NCBI RefSeq assembly: GCF_002023715.1
Contig: NZ_MAHX01000020.1
Span: 62,001-126,000 of the forward strand
Length of the DNA stretch: 64,000 nt
Reading direction: 5' to 3'
Source of the DNA: Elizabethkingia occulta
GTDB taxonomy: Bacteria > Bacteroidota > Bacteroidia > Flavobacteriales > Weeksellaceae
In this document: one piece after another, positions 34,970 through 44,446 of the stretch
Numbering within the stretch: the first letter of the stretch is position 1
Layout: the number at the start of each line of letters is the position of its first letter
Made by a program: the position numbers and the translations under genes
The notes under the pieces: model-generated
What the model was told of the DNA's origin: nothing
Databases searched by the model: none
What the model saw: only the letters and a program-made list of their open reading frames with translations

Positions 34970-36058
34970 ATGAAAGTTTTACATGTTGTTACACGTATTG
35001 ATTCAGGAGGCATTAGTAGTTTTCTGAGCAACTATTATAAATATATTGATAAGCAGAAAGTAAGCTTTGATATTGTTGCTATTGATACCGGAGAGAAGCA
35101 AGGCTGTCATGATTTGTTTGAAAACTTAGGAATGAAAGTCTATTATATGCCGAATAATATATTTCAGCGGTGTAGTTTTTTAAGAAAATTAATAAAAGCG
35201 GGGCAATATGATGTTGTTCATTCTCATATCGAACTTCAATCATCAGTATATTTAGCGGTAGCTGCAATGTCCGGTGTTAAAGTTCGTGTTTCTCATGCGC
35301 ACCTTTCAAGAGCTAATCCGGGATTTAAAAATCAATTGTTGCGCTGTTTGATGAATGCTGTTGTCACAAAAAGAGTCGGGGCCAGTGACCTGTCCCTGAA
35401 TGCTGTTTTCGGAGAAAAATATGCACAAACCGGACGTGTTATAAACAATGCTGTTGAGGTTAAAAAATTCTCGTTTGATGTAGAGGCAAGAAACCGATAC
35501 CGTAAAGAATTGGGATTGGAAGATAAATTAGTATTAGGATTTGTAGGAAGATTATCCCACCAGAAAAATATATTCTTTTTGGTAAAAGTTTTTGCAGCAT
35601 TGGCAAAGCAAAATCCGGATGTTGTTTTATTGATCATCGGGGATGGGGAGCTTAGAAAACCAATGGAAGAAGAATTACATAAAAATAATGTTTATGATAA
35701 GACCTTGTTTTTAAATGTCAGAGAAGATGTAAATACACTAATGATGGCCATGGACATTATGTTGTTGCCTTCTTTTTATGAAGGATTGCCTCTGGTTTTG
35801 GTAGAAGCGCAATGTGCTGCCTTGAAATGTATTGTTTCAGATGAAGTAACAAAATTGATCTCTATTACAGATTACATTATTTACAGAGGAATAAAAGATG
35901 ATGATATAAAAAAATGGGTTCAGACAATTAACGAAATCGGGTGTAATTATAAAAGAGAGCCGATTGATGATATAATTACTGATAAGAATTTTAATATTCG
36001 GGTAGAAGCTGAAAAATTAGTGAAACTTTATGATGAATTAATTACAAGTAAAAAGTAA
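34970..36058 (+). CDS. Glycosyltransferase family 4 (GT-B)
   Basis: A 362-residue GT-B enzyme. The N-domain begins VLHVVTRIDSGGISSFLSNY, then VRVSHAHLSR; the C-domain has LVLGFVGRLSHQKNIFFLVK, LLIIGDGELRKPMEEEL and PSFYEGLPLVLVEAQ with the E-x7-E nucleotide-sugar binding pattern. It resembles EpsF-like capsule transferases. The stop codon directly precedes the start of the GT8 gene. Sugar specificity cannot be read from the sequence. Confidence 0.92.
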   Translation: MKVLHVVTRIDSGGISSFLSNYYKYIDKQKVSFDIVAIDTGEKQGCHDLFENLGMKVYYMPNNIFQRCSFLRKLIKAGQYDVVHSHIELQSSVYLAVAAMSGVKVRVSHAHLSRANPGFKNQLLRCLMNAVVTKRVGASDLSLNAVFGEKYAQTGRVINNAVEVKKFSFDVEARNRYRKELGLEDKLVLGFVGRLSHQKNIFFLVKVFAALAKQNPDVVLLIIGDGELRKPMEEELHKNNVYDKTLFLNVREDVNTLMMAMDIMLLPSFYEGLPLVLVEAQCAALKCIVSDEVTKLISITDYIIYRGIKDDDIKKWVQTINEIGCNYKREPIDDIITDKNFNIRVEAEKLVKLYDELITSKK

Positions 36059-37000
36059 ATGGAAAAATTATCCACAGAGGTCAATGAAGTACCAATAGTT
36101 ATTGCGTTTACACCGAATTATTTTATTCCGGCAGCAACTTGTTTGTATTCAATTTTAAAGCATTCTCAAGAAGCAGAAAAGTTTCACGTGATCTGTTTGC
36201 TAACAGAGGAATTGCCTCAGCGAATGAAAGAAAATCTGAAAAAACTGGATGAGAATCGTATCCGGTTTTCTTTTATGAACTTAACTGGAAAACTTCAGGA
36301 TATTTATATAGACGAACGTTATACTGTAGCGGCATCATATCGATTATTGTTACCTGAAATATTACCTGAGTATGATAAGGTACTCTATATTGATTGTGAT
36401 GTTATCGTAAGAAACGATCTGGCAAAACTATATCATGAAGTTGATTTGGGTGACAATTATATGGCGGCAGTATATGAAGCCAGTCTGGATTTTCAGACTC
36501 CTTATTTAATATCTATAGGTTGTGAGCCGGGTAAATATATTAACTCCGGATTTTTGGTTATGAATTTAGCACAATTAAGACAGGATAATATGGTACCCAG
36601 ATTTTTAGAAGCCGCAAAAGCAGAAGGTCTCCAATTCCCGGATCAGGATGTGTTGAATCAGTTATGCAAAGACAGAATATTAGGATTGCCTCCTTACTAC
36701 AATAGTATCCGTACATTTTTTCTGCCTCAGTATAAAAAGGATTTTCTGCATTATTATTCGGAAGAGGACTGGGCGCAAATACAGCAACATGGTACAATAC
36801 ATTATACCGGAGACAAACCATGGAATAGTTTTACAATAGAATTTGGAGCCTGGTGGCAGTATTATGATCTGCTACCTGAGGATATTAAATCGGAAAATAA
36901 AGTAAAAAAGAAGTTGTATTATCTGGCAAAGGTATTGAATACAAAAGCGGGTAATTTTATTTTGCTAAAAATGCTATCTGTATATAGAAGTATGAAATAA
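36059..37000 (+). CDS. Glycosyltransferase family 8
   Basis: A 313-residue GT8 enzyme with PIVIAFTPNYFIPAATCLYS, AASYRLLLPEILPEYDKVLY, the metal-binding D112-C-D114 motif in YIDCDVIVRNDLA, INSGFLVMNLAQLR, FPDQDVLNQLC and HYTGDKPWN. This fits LgtC/GspA-like galactosyl- or glucosyltransferases acting with retention. It starts immediately after the GT4 stop codon. The last 30 residues are basic and hydrophobic, suggesting membrane association. Confidence 0.92.
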   Translation: MEKLSTEVNEVPIVIAFTPNYFIPAATCLYSILKHSQEAEKFHVICLLTEELPQRMKENLKKLDENRIRFSFMNLTGKLQDIYIDERYTVAASYRLLLPEILPEYDKVLYIDCDVIVRNDLAKLYHEVDLGDNYMAAVYEASLDFQTPYLISIGCEPGKYINSGFLVMNLAQLRQDNMVPRFLEAAKAEGLQFPDQDVLNQLCKDRILGLPPYYNSIRTFFLPQYKKDFLHYYSEEDWAQIQQHGTIHYTGDKPWNSFTIEFGAWWQYYDLLPEDIKSENKVKKKLYYLAKVLNTKAGNFILLKMLSVYRSMK

Positions 37001-37003
37001 TTT

Positions 37004-37129
37004 ATGATATATAAAATGAAAGCTAAATTATATAAATACGTGAAAGTAATTGATTATTTGCTAAAGAGTTACTTGAAAAGTACACTTCAGGCTGTTTATA
37101 ATTCATTTAATTCTGTGATCAATGTTTGA
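37004..37129 (+). CDS. Possible 41-aa small ORF preceding a GT-D gene
   Basis: ATG at 37004 (or 37016) opens a short basic helical peptide ending NSFNSVINV, whose stop overlaps the start of the 37122 gene by 8 bases. The tight overlap suggests translational coupling, or a remnant of a longer 5' end of that gene in another frame. No homology is recognised. Confidence 0.25.
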   Translation: MIYKMKAKLYKYVKVIDYLLKSYLKSTLQAVYNSFNSVINV

Positions 37130-38048
37130 AATAGTTAAAGTTTTCCTGTGGAGAGTGCTTAATTTTCCTAAAATAAGGAAGGAATATAATAAAACGAAGG
37201 CAAGCAGAAGTAAGTTAAATATATTGACTTCGGAAGCTACAATTAGTCATATCCTGAAATACAATTGTTCTGTAAGCCGTTTTGGTGACGGAGAGTTTCA
37301 AATGATGGGACATTATGTAGCGCAAGGGAATGAACAGAATTTTGGTGTAGATACATTTCAGAATTATGATGTGAAACTGGCCGAAAGATTACTTGAAGTA
37401 TTTCAATCCTCATTGAACAACCATTTGGTCTGTATGCCTTATGCTTTTAAGGATTCTGCTGTTTCAAAACTAGGAGCCAGAATGTTTTGGGAACGTGAAT
37501 GGAACGGGAGAATTGAAATGCTTAAGAATTTAAATCTTGATCGTTTATTCGGTGATACCAACTTTACACGGTTCTATATGGATCGTTTGGATATTAAAAA
37601 TTATCCGGAGTATATAAAGCACCTGAAAAAAATATGGCAGGATAAAGACCTGTTAATCGTTGAAGGAAAAATGTCGAGGTTAGGTGTCGGAAATGATATG
37701 TTCGATAATACAAAAAGTATTGAACGGCTATTGTGTCCTCCCCAAAATGCCTTCCAACTGTACGATACAATTTTAGAGAAAGTAAAACGAAATGGTGAAA
37801 ATAAACTGATTTTAGTGGCTTTGGGGCATACGGCAACTGTTTTAACCTATGATTTGTCGGCAGCAGGCCATCAGGCTATTGATATTGGTCATGTGGATAT
37901 TGAATATGAATGGTACAAGCTTGGGGCAAAAAAGAAGGTTAAAGTACCCAATAAATACGTCAATGAAGTAATGCAGGGCCGGATAGATAAGGCCGATTTT
38001 GATTCAGTTTATCAATCGCAGATTATTGATGAAATCCAAACGATATGA
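37122..38048 (+). CDS. SP_1767-type (GT-D fold, DUF1792) glycosyltransferase, second copy
   Basis: A 308-residue relative of the protein at 33998, sharing in order SRFGDGEFQMM, TRFYMDR, LLIVEGKMSRLGVGNDMFDN, VALGHTATVLTYDLSAAGHQ and IGHVDIEYEWY. The N-terminal 40 residues differ. The pair probably arose by duplication with divergence, giving two sugar additions. It overlaps the next gene, a GT14-type transferase, by four bases (ATGA). Confidence 0.88.
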   Translation: MFEIVKVFLWRVLNFPKIRKEYNKTKASRSKLNILTSEATISHILKYNCSVSRFGDGEFQMMGHYVAQGNEQNFGVDTFQNYDVKLAERLLEVFQSSLNNHLVCMPYAFKDSAVSKLGARMFWEREWNGRIEMLKNLNLDRLFGDTNFTRFYMDRLDIKNYPEYIKHLKKIWQDKDLLIVEGKMSRLGVGNDMFDNTKSIERLLCPPQNAFQLYDTILEKVKRNGENKLILVALGHTATVLTYDLSAAGHQAIDIGHVDIEYEWYKLGAKKKVKVPNKYVNEVMQGRIDKADFDSVYQSQIIDEIQTI

Positions 38049-38908
38049 AAAAACATACGTACCTAATAATGGCTCATAATGAATTTGAGGTATTAAAAGA
38101 ACTTTTGTTGGCTCTGGACGATGATAGAAATGATATTTATATCCATTTTGATAAAAAAGTAAAGGAAATTCCTGAGATTAAGCTAAATAAATCAAACCTG
38201 TATATATTAGAAAATCGTGTTGATGTAAGATGGGGACATGTATCGCAAATAGAAGCTGAATATGCTTTGTTTGAACAGGCATTCAAGAATAATGAGGAAT
38301 CAACCAGATATCATTTAATTTCGGGAACGCATTTCCCGCTGAAGAGTCAGGATGAGATCCATTTTTTGTTTGATCAGAATCCAGGTAAGGAAATATTAAG
38401 CTTTATCTATACAAATGATTATGAGGTTAAAATGAAATTAGGGCGGTATCACTTTTTTCTACGAAACTATAAACACAACAATATTATAGTTCAAAAAATA
38501 TCTCATTTCTTATGGCTTATAATATTGAAAATACAAAATATCTTAAATATATATAGAATTGAAGATCCTAAGGTTACAATAAAAGCGAATAATTGGGTAA
38601 GCTTAACTCGTTCTGCCCTTGCTTATATAATAGACAAAAAGAAGGAAGTATTACAATATTTTAGATGGTCATTTTGTGGTGATGAGTATTTTGTGCCCTA
38701 TTTACTGGAGAACAGTCAGGGTAAATTTGAAATAATTAATATGCCCGATTTATTGTTTAATGATTTTGTAGATGGTAGTCCACGAATTTTAAAAGATGAA
38801 GATTATGAGTTTTTAATAAATTCAAATTATTTGTTCGCAAGAAAATTCAGCACTGAGGCTTCTAATATTGTTAAAAAAATTTTTAAAAAAATTAAATCAG
38901 AATCATGA
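38045..38908 (+). CDS. GT14-type (Branch domain) beta-1,6-GlcNAc transferase-like protein
   Basis: A 287-residue protein with HTYLIMAHNEFEVLKELLLAL, IYIHFDKKVKEI, RVDVRWGHVSQIEAEYALFE, YHLISGTHFPLKSQDEIHFL, NWVSLTRSALAYI and FRWSFCGDEYFVPYLL. This is the Branch/GT14 fold shared with core-2 and I-branching enzymes and bacterial capsule proteins. It transfers GlcNAc or xylose-like sugars without a classical DxD. Its paralogue lies at 40051 with an acyltransferase gene between. Confidence 0.9.
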   Translation: MKKHTYLIMAHNEFEVLKELLLALDDDRNDIYIHFDKKVKEIPEIKLNKSNLYILENRVDVRWGHVSQIEAEYALFEQAFKNNEESTRYHLISGTHFPLKSQDEIHFLFDQNPGKEILSFIYTNDYEVKMKLGRYHFFLRNYKHNNIIVQKISHFLWLIILKIQNILNIYRIEDPKVTIKANNWVSLTRSALAYIIDKKKEVLQYFRWSFCGDEYFVPYLLENSQGKFEIINMPDLLFNDFVDGSPRILKDEDYEFLINSNYLFARKFSTEASNIVKKIFKKIKSES

Positions 38909-38950
38909 AACATTTCTGTCTTAATATATAATCAACTTGTTTGATGATTT

Positions 38951-40009
38951 ATGGAAAAATTCTTTAAAAATAAGATTGACGCATTACAGGTGATCAGAGG
39001 TTATGCTGCGATACTGGTGGCATTATGCCATATCTGGAATGATGGATGGATACCTAAGATACTTGTTGTTCTGGGAGAATTTGGTGTAGATATTTTCTTT
39101 GTACTTAGTGGGTTTATAATGTGTTTAACTGTAAAACTAAATACAGGGTCCAATATAGGCAATGCCTTGTATTTTATGAAGAAAAGAATAAGTCGGATTT
39201 ATCCGGTTTATATAATATGTGCTATTCCTCTACTGTTATTTGTGACAAAGGCAGAGGGGATTAAGGATGTATATTTTTATATTGGGAACTTGCTTTTGCT
39301 TCCGACTTTTACAGGGGATCCTAACTATCGTCTGGTATTAGGTCCGGGATGGTCCCTTACTTATGAAATGTTTTTTTATGTCATTTTTAGTGTTGTCCTT
39401 TTATTCTCTTCAGCCAGAAAGAATGTGCTGTATACTATTTTTTTTATATTAACAGGGGTTGTATTATTAGTGAATTTATTGGGTATGCAGGAGCCACAAC
39501 TAGGTTGGGTGAATTTTAGCTATATAATAGGCGATTTTCGTTTGCTTAATTTTGCTTCCGGTATAATATGCTATTATTTATACATATATTTTAAAGAAAG
39601 AATAAATTTACATATTAATGTTAGTATTATCCTGTTGTTACTTATTAGTTTAATAGCAGCAGTATTAATTGATATACAAATACCACATTTTGTATCTCGT
39701 GGACTACCGGCAATGGCTATAATTATTATTTTCTCATTAACCGGTAACGCTTCACTGACAAAACCGGTAATGCAAAAGCTTGTTTTTCTGGGAGATGCTT
39801 CTTATAGTATATACCTGATACATTTTTATTTTACTTTCTTAAAATTTAAAGCCTTGAAAATGGCGGGGAATCATTTTTTTTCAGGAGAAATATTGTTGAA
39901 TACAGTAGATTTTACCATGTTTATTTCATCGATAATTGCAGGATGTATGCTTTATGTTTTTATTGAAAAGCCAATTGTTAATTTTGTTTCTAAAAAAGTA
40001 AAAGCCTAA
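38951..40009 (+). CDS. Acyltransferase family 3 (membrane O-acetyltransferase)
   Basis: A 352-residue integral membrane protein with about ten helices. It begins KIDALQVIRGYAAILVALCH with the catalytic-type His in the first helix, followed by FGVDIFFVLSGFIM, RISRIYPVYIICAIPLLLF and the late ASYSIYLIHFYFTFL. Family members O-acetylate surface polysaccharides using cytosolic acetyl-CoA. It lies between two GT14 paralogues, which suggests that it decorates the residue they add. The substrate is inferred. Confidence 0.92.
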   Translation: MEKFFKNKIDALQVIRGYAAILVALCHIWNDGWIPKILVVLGEFGVDIFFVLSGFIMCLTVKLNTGSNIGNALYFMKKRISRIYPVYIICAIPLLLFVTKAEGIKDVYFYIGNLLLLPTFTGDPNYRLVLGPGWSLTYEMFFYVIFSVVLLFSSARKNVLYTIFFILTGVVLLVNLLGMQEPQLGWVNFSYIIGDFRLLNFASGIICYYLYIYFKERINLHINVSIILLLLISLIAAVLIDIQIPHFVSRGLPAMAIIIIFSLTGNASLTKPVMQKLVFLGDASYSIYLIHFYFTFLKFKALKMAGNHFFSGEILLNTVDFTMFISSIIAGCMLYVFIEKPIVNFVSKKVKA

Positions 40010-40050
40010 ATGTTAATGATTAGAAATTTATACTTCATATACTATAACAT

Positions 40051-40914
40051 ATGAAACACGCCTACCTTATTTTAGCACACCATGAATATCCGGTATTAAC
40101 ACGCCTGATTCAGGCTCTTGATGACCCGAGAAATACAATTTTTATTCATTTCGATAAAAAGATCAAAGAACTTCCCCAGTTAGAAACAATTCATTCGGAT
40201 CTGCACATCTTAAGGGAAAGAACAGACGTAAGATGGGGAGACATAAGTGTTGTAGAGGCTGAGTACAAGTTATTTGAAAAGGCAGTAGCAGTAGATGAAT
40301 TTGCATATTATCACTTACTGTCAGGCGTAGACATGCCCCTGAAATCACAAGATGAAATTCACGATTTCTTTAATCAAAACCAGAGAAAAGAATTTATAGG
40401 ATATTCCACGTATGATTATCGCTATGAGGTTGACCGGAAGGTAAATCGCTTTCATTTGTTCCCGGAAGATTTCAGACCTGCTCCGGGCGGAATGCCATTT
40501 GTCAGAAGGCTAGTAAGATTTTTTGCGTTAAAAATACAATATATGTTAAGGTACCGGAGAAACAGCGGGATAGATTTTAAAAAAGGAACACAATGGGTAA
40601 GTCTTACACATGATTTTATTAAATATACGATCAGTAAAAAAGATGAAGTCTTAACAATGTACCGAAATACTTTTTGTAGTGACGAAATATTTATACACAC
40701 ACTTTGCTGGAACTCTGTATTTAAAGACCGGATTTTCAATCCGGATCATGAAGGAAAAGGCTGTATGCGTATGATAGGCTGGAAAGATGGAGTACTTTAT
40801 GATTGGGAAAATAAAGATTATGATGCTTTGATACAATCAGAATATTTATTTGCCCGAAAGTTCAATAGTAAAAATATTGAGTTGGTTAATCGTATTTTAA
40901 ACAGAATATTATAA
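40051..40914 (+). CDS. GT14-type (Branch domain) beta-1,6-GlcNAc transferase-like protein, second copy
   Basis: A 287-residue paralogue of the protein at 38045, of identical length. It has HAYLILAHHEYPVLTRLIQAL, IFIHFDKKIKELPQLE, RTDVRWGDISVVEAEYKLFE, YYHLLSGVDMPLKSQDEIHD, QWVSLTHDFIKYTI and NTFCSDEIFIHTLCWNS. The C-terminal segment GCMRMIGWKDGVLYDWENKD is typical of the family and better preserved than in the other copy. It probably adds a different or repeated GlcNAc-like residue. Confidence 0.92.
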   Translation: MKHAYLILAHHEYPVLTRLIQALDDPRNTIFIHFDKKIKELPQLETIHSDLHILRERTDVRWGDISVVEAEYKLFEKAVAVDEFAYYHLLSGVDMPLKSQDEIHDFFNQNQRKEFIGYSTYDYRYEVDRKVNRFHLFPEDFRPAPGGMPFVRRLVRFFALKIQYMLRYRRNSGIDFKKGTQWVSLTHDFIKYTISKKDEVLTMYRNTFCSDEIFIHTLCWNSVFKDRIFNPDHEGKGCMRMIGWKDGVLYDWENKDYDALIQSEYLFARKFNSKNIELVNRILNRIL

Positions 40915-40932
40915 ATTTTATAAAAAGAGAAT

Positions 40933-41934
40933 ATGCCATTATTACTACCTTTAGTTTCAATTATTATGCCTGTTTACAATGCGGCAGATACACTGCATAT
41001 AGCATTGAATTCCATTTTATCACAAACATATCAAAATATAGAGGTTATTATTATTAATGATTGTAGTAAAGATAACACAAGTAATATTATTAATAGATAT
41101 ATAGCTAAGTTGGTTAAGGGTGAGGATGTTCCTATAAAAGTACTCAATCACGAATCCAATCGGGGGGTAGCTGCTGCACGTAATACTGGGCTGGACAATG
41201 CTTCCGGAGCATATATTTACTATGTAGATGCAGATGATTATATTGAAAGAAATGCAATAGAATTAATGGTTGAAGAAATAATAAAGACGGAAGCAGATAT
41301 TATTGGTTGTAACTGGTGTTTATCATTTAATCATAATGAACGCAAAATGAATCAACCTTCTTTTGTGAGTTCAGGTGAAGCGATACAAAAAATGTTGCAT
41401 GGTACTATGCGCTGGAACCTATGGCTTTTTGTTGTAAGGCGTTCTTTATATGAAGACAATAATATTCGGTTTATCCCGGGGATGAATATGGGTGAAGATA
41501 TGATGGTTATGATGAAGCTATTTACTCATGCAGATAAAGTGTCCTTTATTGATAAGGCTTTATATCATTATGGCCAGTCTAATGAAGGCTCATTAACAAA
41601 AATGTATACAGCACAACATAGACTAGAAGTAACAACTAATTTAGAAGCTATAGAAGAATATCTGAAAAATAGAGGCTTTTTAGAAAAAATAGGAGATGGA
41701 ATTAATTTTCTAAAGCTGAATATTAAATTACCTCTCTTGATTTCTGATAAAGAATCAAATTATAAACAATGGGAGAAATGGTTCTCGGAATCGAATAAGT
41801 TTGTAATGAAAAATAAAGAGTTGCCTATGCGAACCAGATTGTTAGAATGGTTTGCAGTAAAGAAACAATACTGGATTTTAAAGCTATATTATAATCTGGT
41901 GATTCGTTATATTTATGGTATTATTTATAAATAA
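40933..41934 (+). CDS. Glycosyltransferase family 2
   Basis: A 333-residue GT-A enzyme with LVSIIMPVYNAADTLHIALN, IIINDCSKDNTSNI, NHESNRGVAAARNTGLDNA and YYVDADDYIERNAI (acidic motif). The middle carries IGCNWCLSF and GMNMGEDMMVMMKLF, as in capsule chain-forming GT2 enzymes. The C-terminus is basic. It follows the GT14 gene by 18 bases and precedes the polymerase gene by 18 bases. Confidence 0.92.
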   Translation: MPLLLPLVSIIMPVYNAADTLHIALNSILSQTYQNIEVIIINDCSKDNTSNIINRYIAKLVKGEDVPIKVLNHESNRGVAAARNTGLDNASGAYIYYVDADDYIERNAIELMVEEIIKTEADIIGCNWCLSFNHNERKMNQPSFVSSGEAIQKMLHGTMRWNLWLFVVRRSLYEDNNIRFIPGMNMGEDMMVMMKLFTHADKVSFIDKALYHYGQSNEGSLTKMYTAQHRLEVTTNLEAIEEYLKNRGFLEKIGDGINFLKLNIKLPLLISDKESNYKQWEKWFSESNKFVMKNKELPMRTRLLEWFAVKKQYWILKLYYNLVIRYIYGIIYK

Positions 41935-41952
41935 AAAGAAAATTATAATTAT

Positions 41953-43218
41953 ATGTTGCGTTTAATCCCTTATTTATTAATTGGAGTCCTAACTAGTTTT
42001 TATTTTTTTCCAATAAGCTTTACATTTCTGCCTGAAAGTGTTAATACCAAAATGATACTTGCTGTTATAGGAATTATTTTTGCAGTATACCGGTGGATAA
42101 AAGAAGAAAATATTAAGATAAATAAAGGACTCTTAATTGCAATAGGTATTGCAATAATATTTTCATTGATTTGTTTTATTTCAACAGACATTAATTATAC
42201 AAATGATTATTCGTATGCCAGCTATATTGTGAGCTTTTCCGTATGGCTGGGCGGGGCATATGCAATATGTGCATTTATACGGGCTGTACATGGTTATGTA
42301 GACTTCAAAATAGTGACACTATATTTAGCAGGAGTTGCCTTTACACAATGTATTTTAGCTATGATGATTGATAATATCCCGGTATTTCAACATTTAGTAG
42401 ACAGCATAGTGATGCAGGGACAGGAGTTTTTTCAGGAGGTTGACCGTTTGTATGGTATAGGAGCAGCATTAGATCCTGCAGGAGTTCGTTTTTCTCTGAT
42501 ATTGGTCATGATTGCTGGACTTTTGGCAAATGATGAAGATATACGGCAAAATAACATGGCTATTGCAATGTTATTAATTGCTTTTTTTACTATTGCAGTA
42601 GTGGGAAATGCAATATCGAGAACTACCATTTTAGGAGTAGCAAGCGGAATCATATATTTTGTAATTTCTTCAGGATTATTCCGTTTATTGGTTAAGTATG
42701 ATTCTGTCAGGTTGGGGGTATTATTTGGAGGGTTGTTACTTGTTGCTATTGTGGTTTCAGTTTATTTGTATAATTCAAATACTTCTTTCTATAATTATAT
42801 GCGCTTTGCTTTTGAAGGCTTCTTTAACTGGGTTGAAAAAGGGGAATGGTCAACGAGCTCCACTGAAAAATTAAATCGTGAAATGTGGATCTGGCCCAAC
42901 GACCAAAGAACATGGCTAATTGGATCTGGTCTTTTTGATAGCTTTATTTATGGTACAGACATTGGTTACTGTCGTTTTATACTATATTGTGGTTTAATAG
43001 GGTTTTCTGTGTTTGCTTTTTTATTTGTTTATTTAGGTCTTTTTTTCTTTTCCAAAGTCCCAAGGTATGGTTTGATGTTTTTAATCTTTATAGCTATGAC
43101 ATTTGTAATCTGGATTAAAGTGGCGACAGATATTTTTCCTGTTTATGCATTGTTCTTTTGCTTAGATCAATTTGTTATATCTCACACAGAAGAGGTTTCG
43201 TATGAGAATAGTATATAG
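41953..43218 (+). CDS. wzy: Wzy-like polysaccharide polymerase
   Basis: A 421-residue integral membrane protein with about 11-12 predicted helices and a larger periplasmic loop (about residues 275-325, including SFYNYMRFAFEGFFNW and WPNDQRTWLIGSGLFDS). The GxGLF-type loop motif and the general topology fit O-antigen polymerases of the Wzy group; such proteins have little sequence conservation. It would join lipid-linked repeat units in the periplasm after Wzx. Its end overlaps the following GT4 gene by 17 bases. It is the only polymerase candidate recognised in locus 1. Confidence 0.78.
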   Translation: MLRLIPYLLIGVLTSFYFFPISFTFLPESVNTKMILAVIGIIFAVYRWIKEENIKINKGLLIAIGIAIIFSLICFISTDINYTNDYSYASYIVSFSVWLGGAYAICAFIRAVHGYVDFKIVTLYLAGVAFTQCILAMMIDNIPVFQHLVDSIVMQGQEFFQEVDRLYGIGAALDPAGVRFSLILVMIAGLLANDEDIRQNNMAIAMLLIAFFTIAVVGNAISRTTILGVASGIIYFVISSGLFRLLVKYDSVRLGVLFGGLLLVAIVVSVYLYNSNTSFYNYMRFAFEGFFNWVEKGEWSTSSTEKLNREMWIWPNDQRTWLIGSGLFDSFIYGTDIGYCRFILYCGLIGFSVFAFLFVYLGLFFFSKVPRYGLMFLIFIAMTFVIWIKVATDIFPVYALFFCLDQFVISHTEEVSYENSI

Positions 43219-44329
43219 TATTCTTGGCACTTTTAATTCCGGGGGAATGGAAAGGGTGCTTGCCAATAAAGCAAATTATTTTGTCGCTTTAGGGTATGAT
43301 GTAAGCATTGTAACCACGGATCAAAAAGGACGATCTTCTTATTTTCAGTTGGATAATCGTATTCAACAATATGATCTGGATATTAATTATCATGATAATG
43401 AATCAAAGAACTTGTTAGTTAAACTGTTAACTTATCCTCAAAAGCAGAAACTACATAAGATTAAGTTTGAAGAACTTTTAAGAAAATTAAAAGCTGATAT
43501 TGTTATTTCAATGTTCGACAATGATTCTTCCTTTGTATATAAGTTGAATGACGGAAGTAAAAAGGTACTGGAAATTCATTTTTCCAGATTCAAACGTATT
43601 CAGTATGGAAGAAAAGGAATATTGGGGATAATTGATAAATACAGGAGTATTAATGACTTAAAATTAGCCCGAAAATATGATCGTTTCGTTGTACTTACTG
43701 AGGAAGATAAAAGTTATTGGGGAAACTTGTCTAACATAGAAGTAATTCCTAATGCTAATAGCTTTATTCCATCAGATCGGGCAAGCCTTATGAATAAGAG
43801 AATAATAGCAGTAGGGCGCTATGATTATCAAAAAGGGTTTGATGAACTAATCAAAATTTGGAAAACGATATATGATCACAATCCGGATTGGAAGCTTGAT
43901 ATTTTTGGAAATGGTCCTTTAAAAGACGAATTACAAGATATGATTAAAGATTTGAATCTTTTAGATGTTGTTCGATTGCATCCACCAGTGAAAGATATTG
44001 AGAGAGAATATTTTGAAAGCTCAATTTTGGTTATGACATCCCGTTATGAAGGATTACCGATGGCTCTGTTAGAAGCTCAGGCATGTGGATTACCGATGGT
44101 AGCTTATGCATGCAAATGCGGGCCAAAAGATATCATTAAGGATGGAATTAATGGTTACCTGATTCCGGAAGGAGAGTACCAGTTAATGAGTGATAAGTTA
44201 CTAACATTAATAAATAATATTGAGCTGAGAAAAAAAATGGGAACTATGGCTGAACAATTATCACATAATTTTTCTGAAGAACATGTAATGAAACTTTGGA
44301 CCAATTTATTTGAAAGATTATTAAAATAG
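43202..44329 (+). CDS. Glycosyltransferase family 4 (GT-B)
   Basis: A 375-residue GT4 enzyme starting at MRIVYSILGTFNSGGMERVL, which is the family N-terminus; an upstream ATG at 43172 lies inside the polymerase gene. The C-domain shows RIIAVGRYDYQKGFDELIKI, WKLDIFGNGPLKDEL and SRYEGLPMALLEAQACGLP with the E-x7-E pattern. It resembles alpha-1,4-N-acetylgalactosaminyl- or galactosyltransferases of the PglH/AmsD type. Specificity is not certain. About 115 bases without a gene follow. Confidence 0.92.
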   Translation: MRIVYSILGTFNSGGMERVLANKANYFVALGYDVSIVTTDQKGRSSYFQLDNRIQQYDLDINYHDNESKNLLVKLLTYPQKQKLHKIKFEELLRKLKADIVISMFDNDSSFVYKLNDGSKKVLEIHFSRFKRIQYGRKGILGIIDKYRSINDLKLARKYDRFVVLTEEDKSYWGNLSNIEVIPNANSFIPSDRASLMNKRIIAVGRYDYQKGFDELIKIWKTIYDHNPDWKLDIFGNGPLKDELQDMIKDLNLLDVVRLHPPVKDIEREYFESSILVMTSRYEGLPMALLEAQACGLPMVAYACKCGPKDIIKDGINGYLIPEGEYQLMSDKLLTLINNIELRKKMGTMAEQLSHNFSEEHVMKLWTNLFERLLK

Positions 44330-44446
44330 AGAAAAGTAAAGTAACACTTTGTATACAGATAAAACCTTAAATGATATGGAAATATTTGATTAATTCTATG
44401 TGTTTATAAGTAATATATAGAATGTATTCAGGTGTGAAAAATAAAA

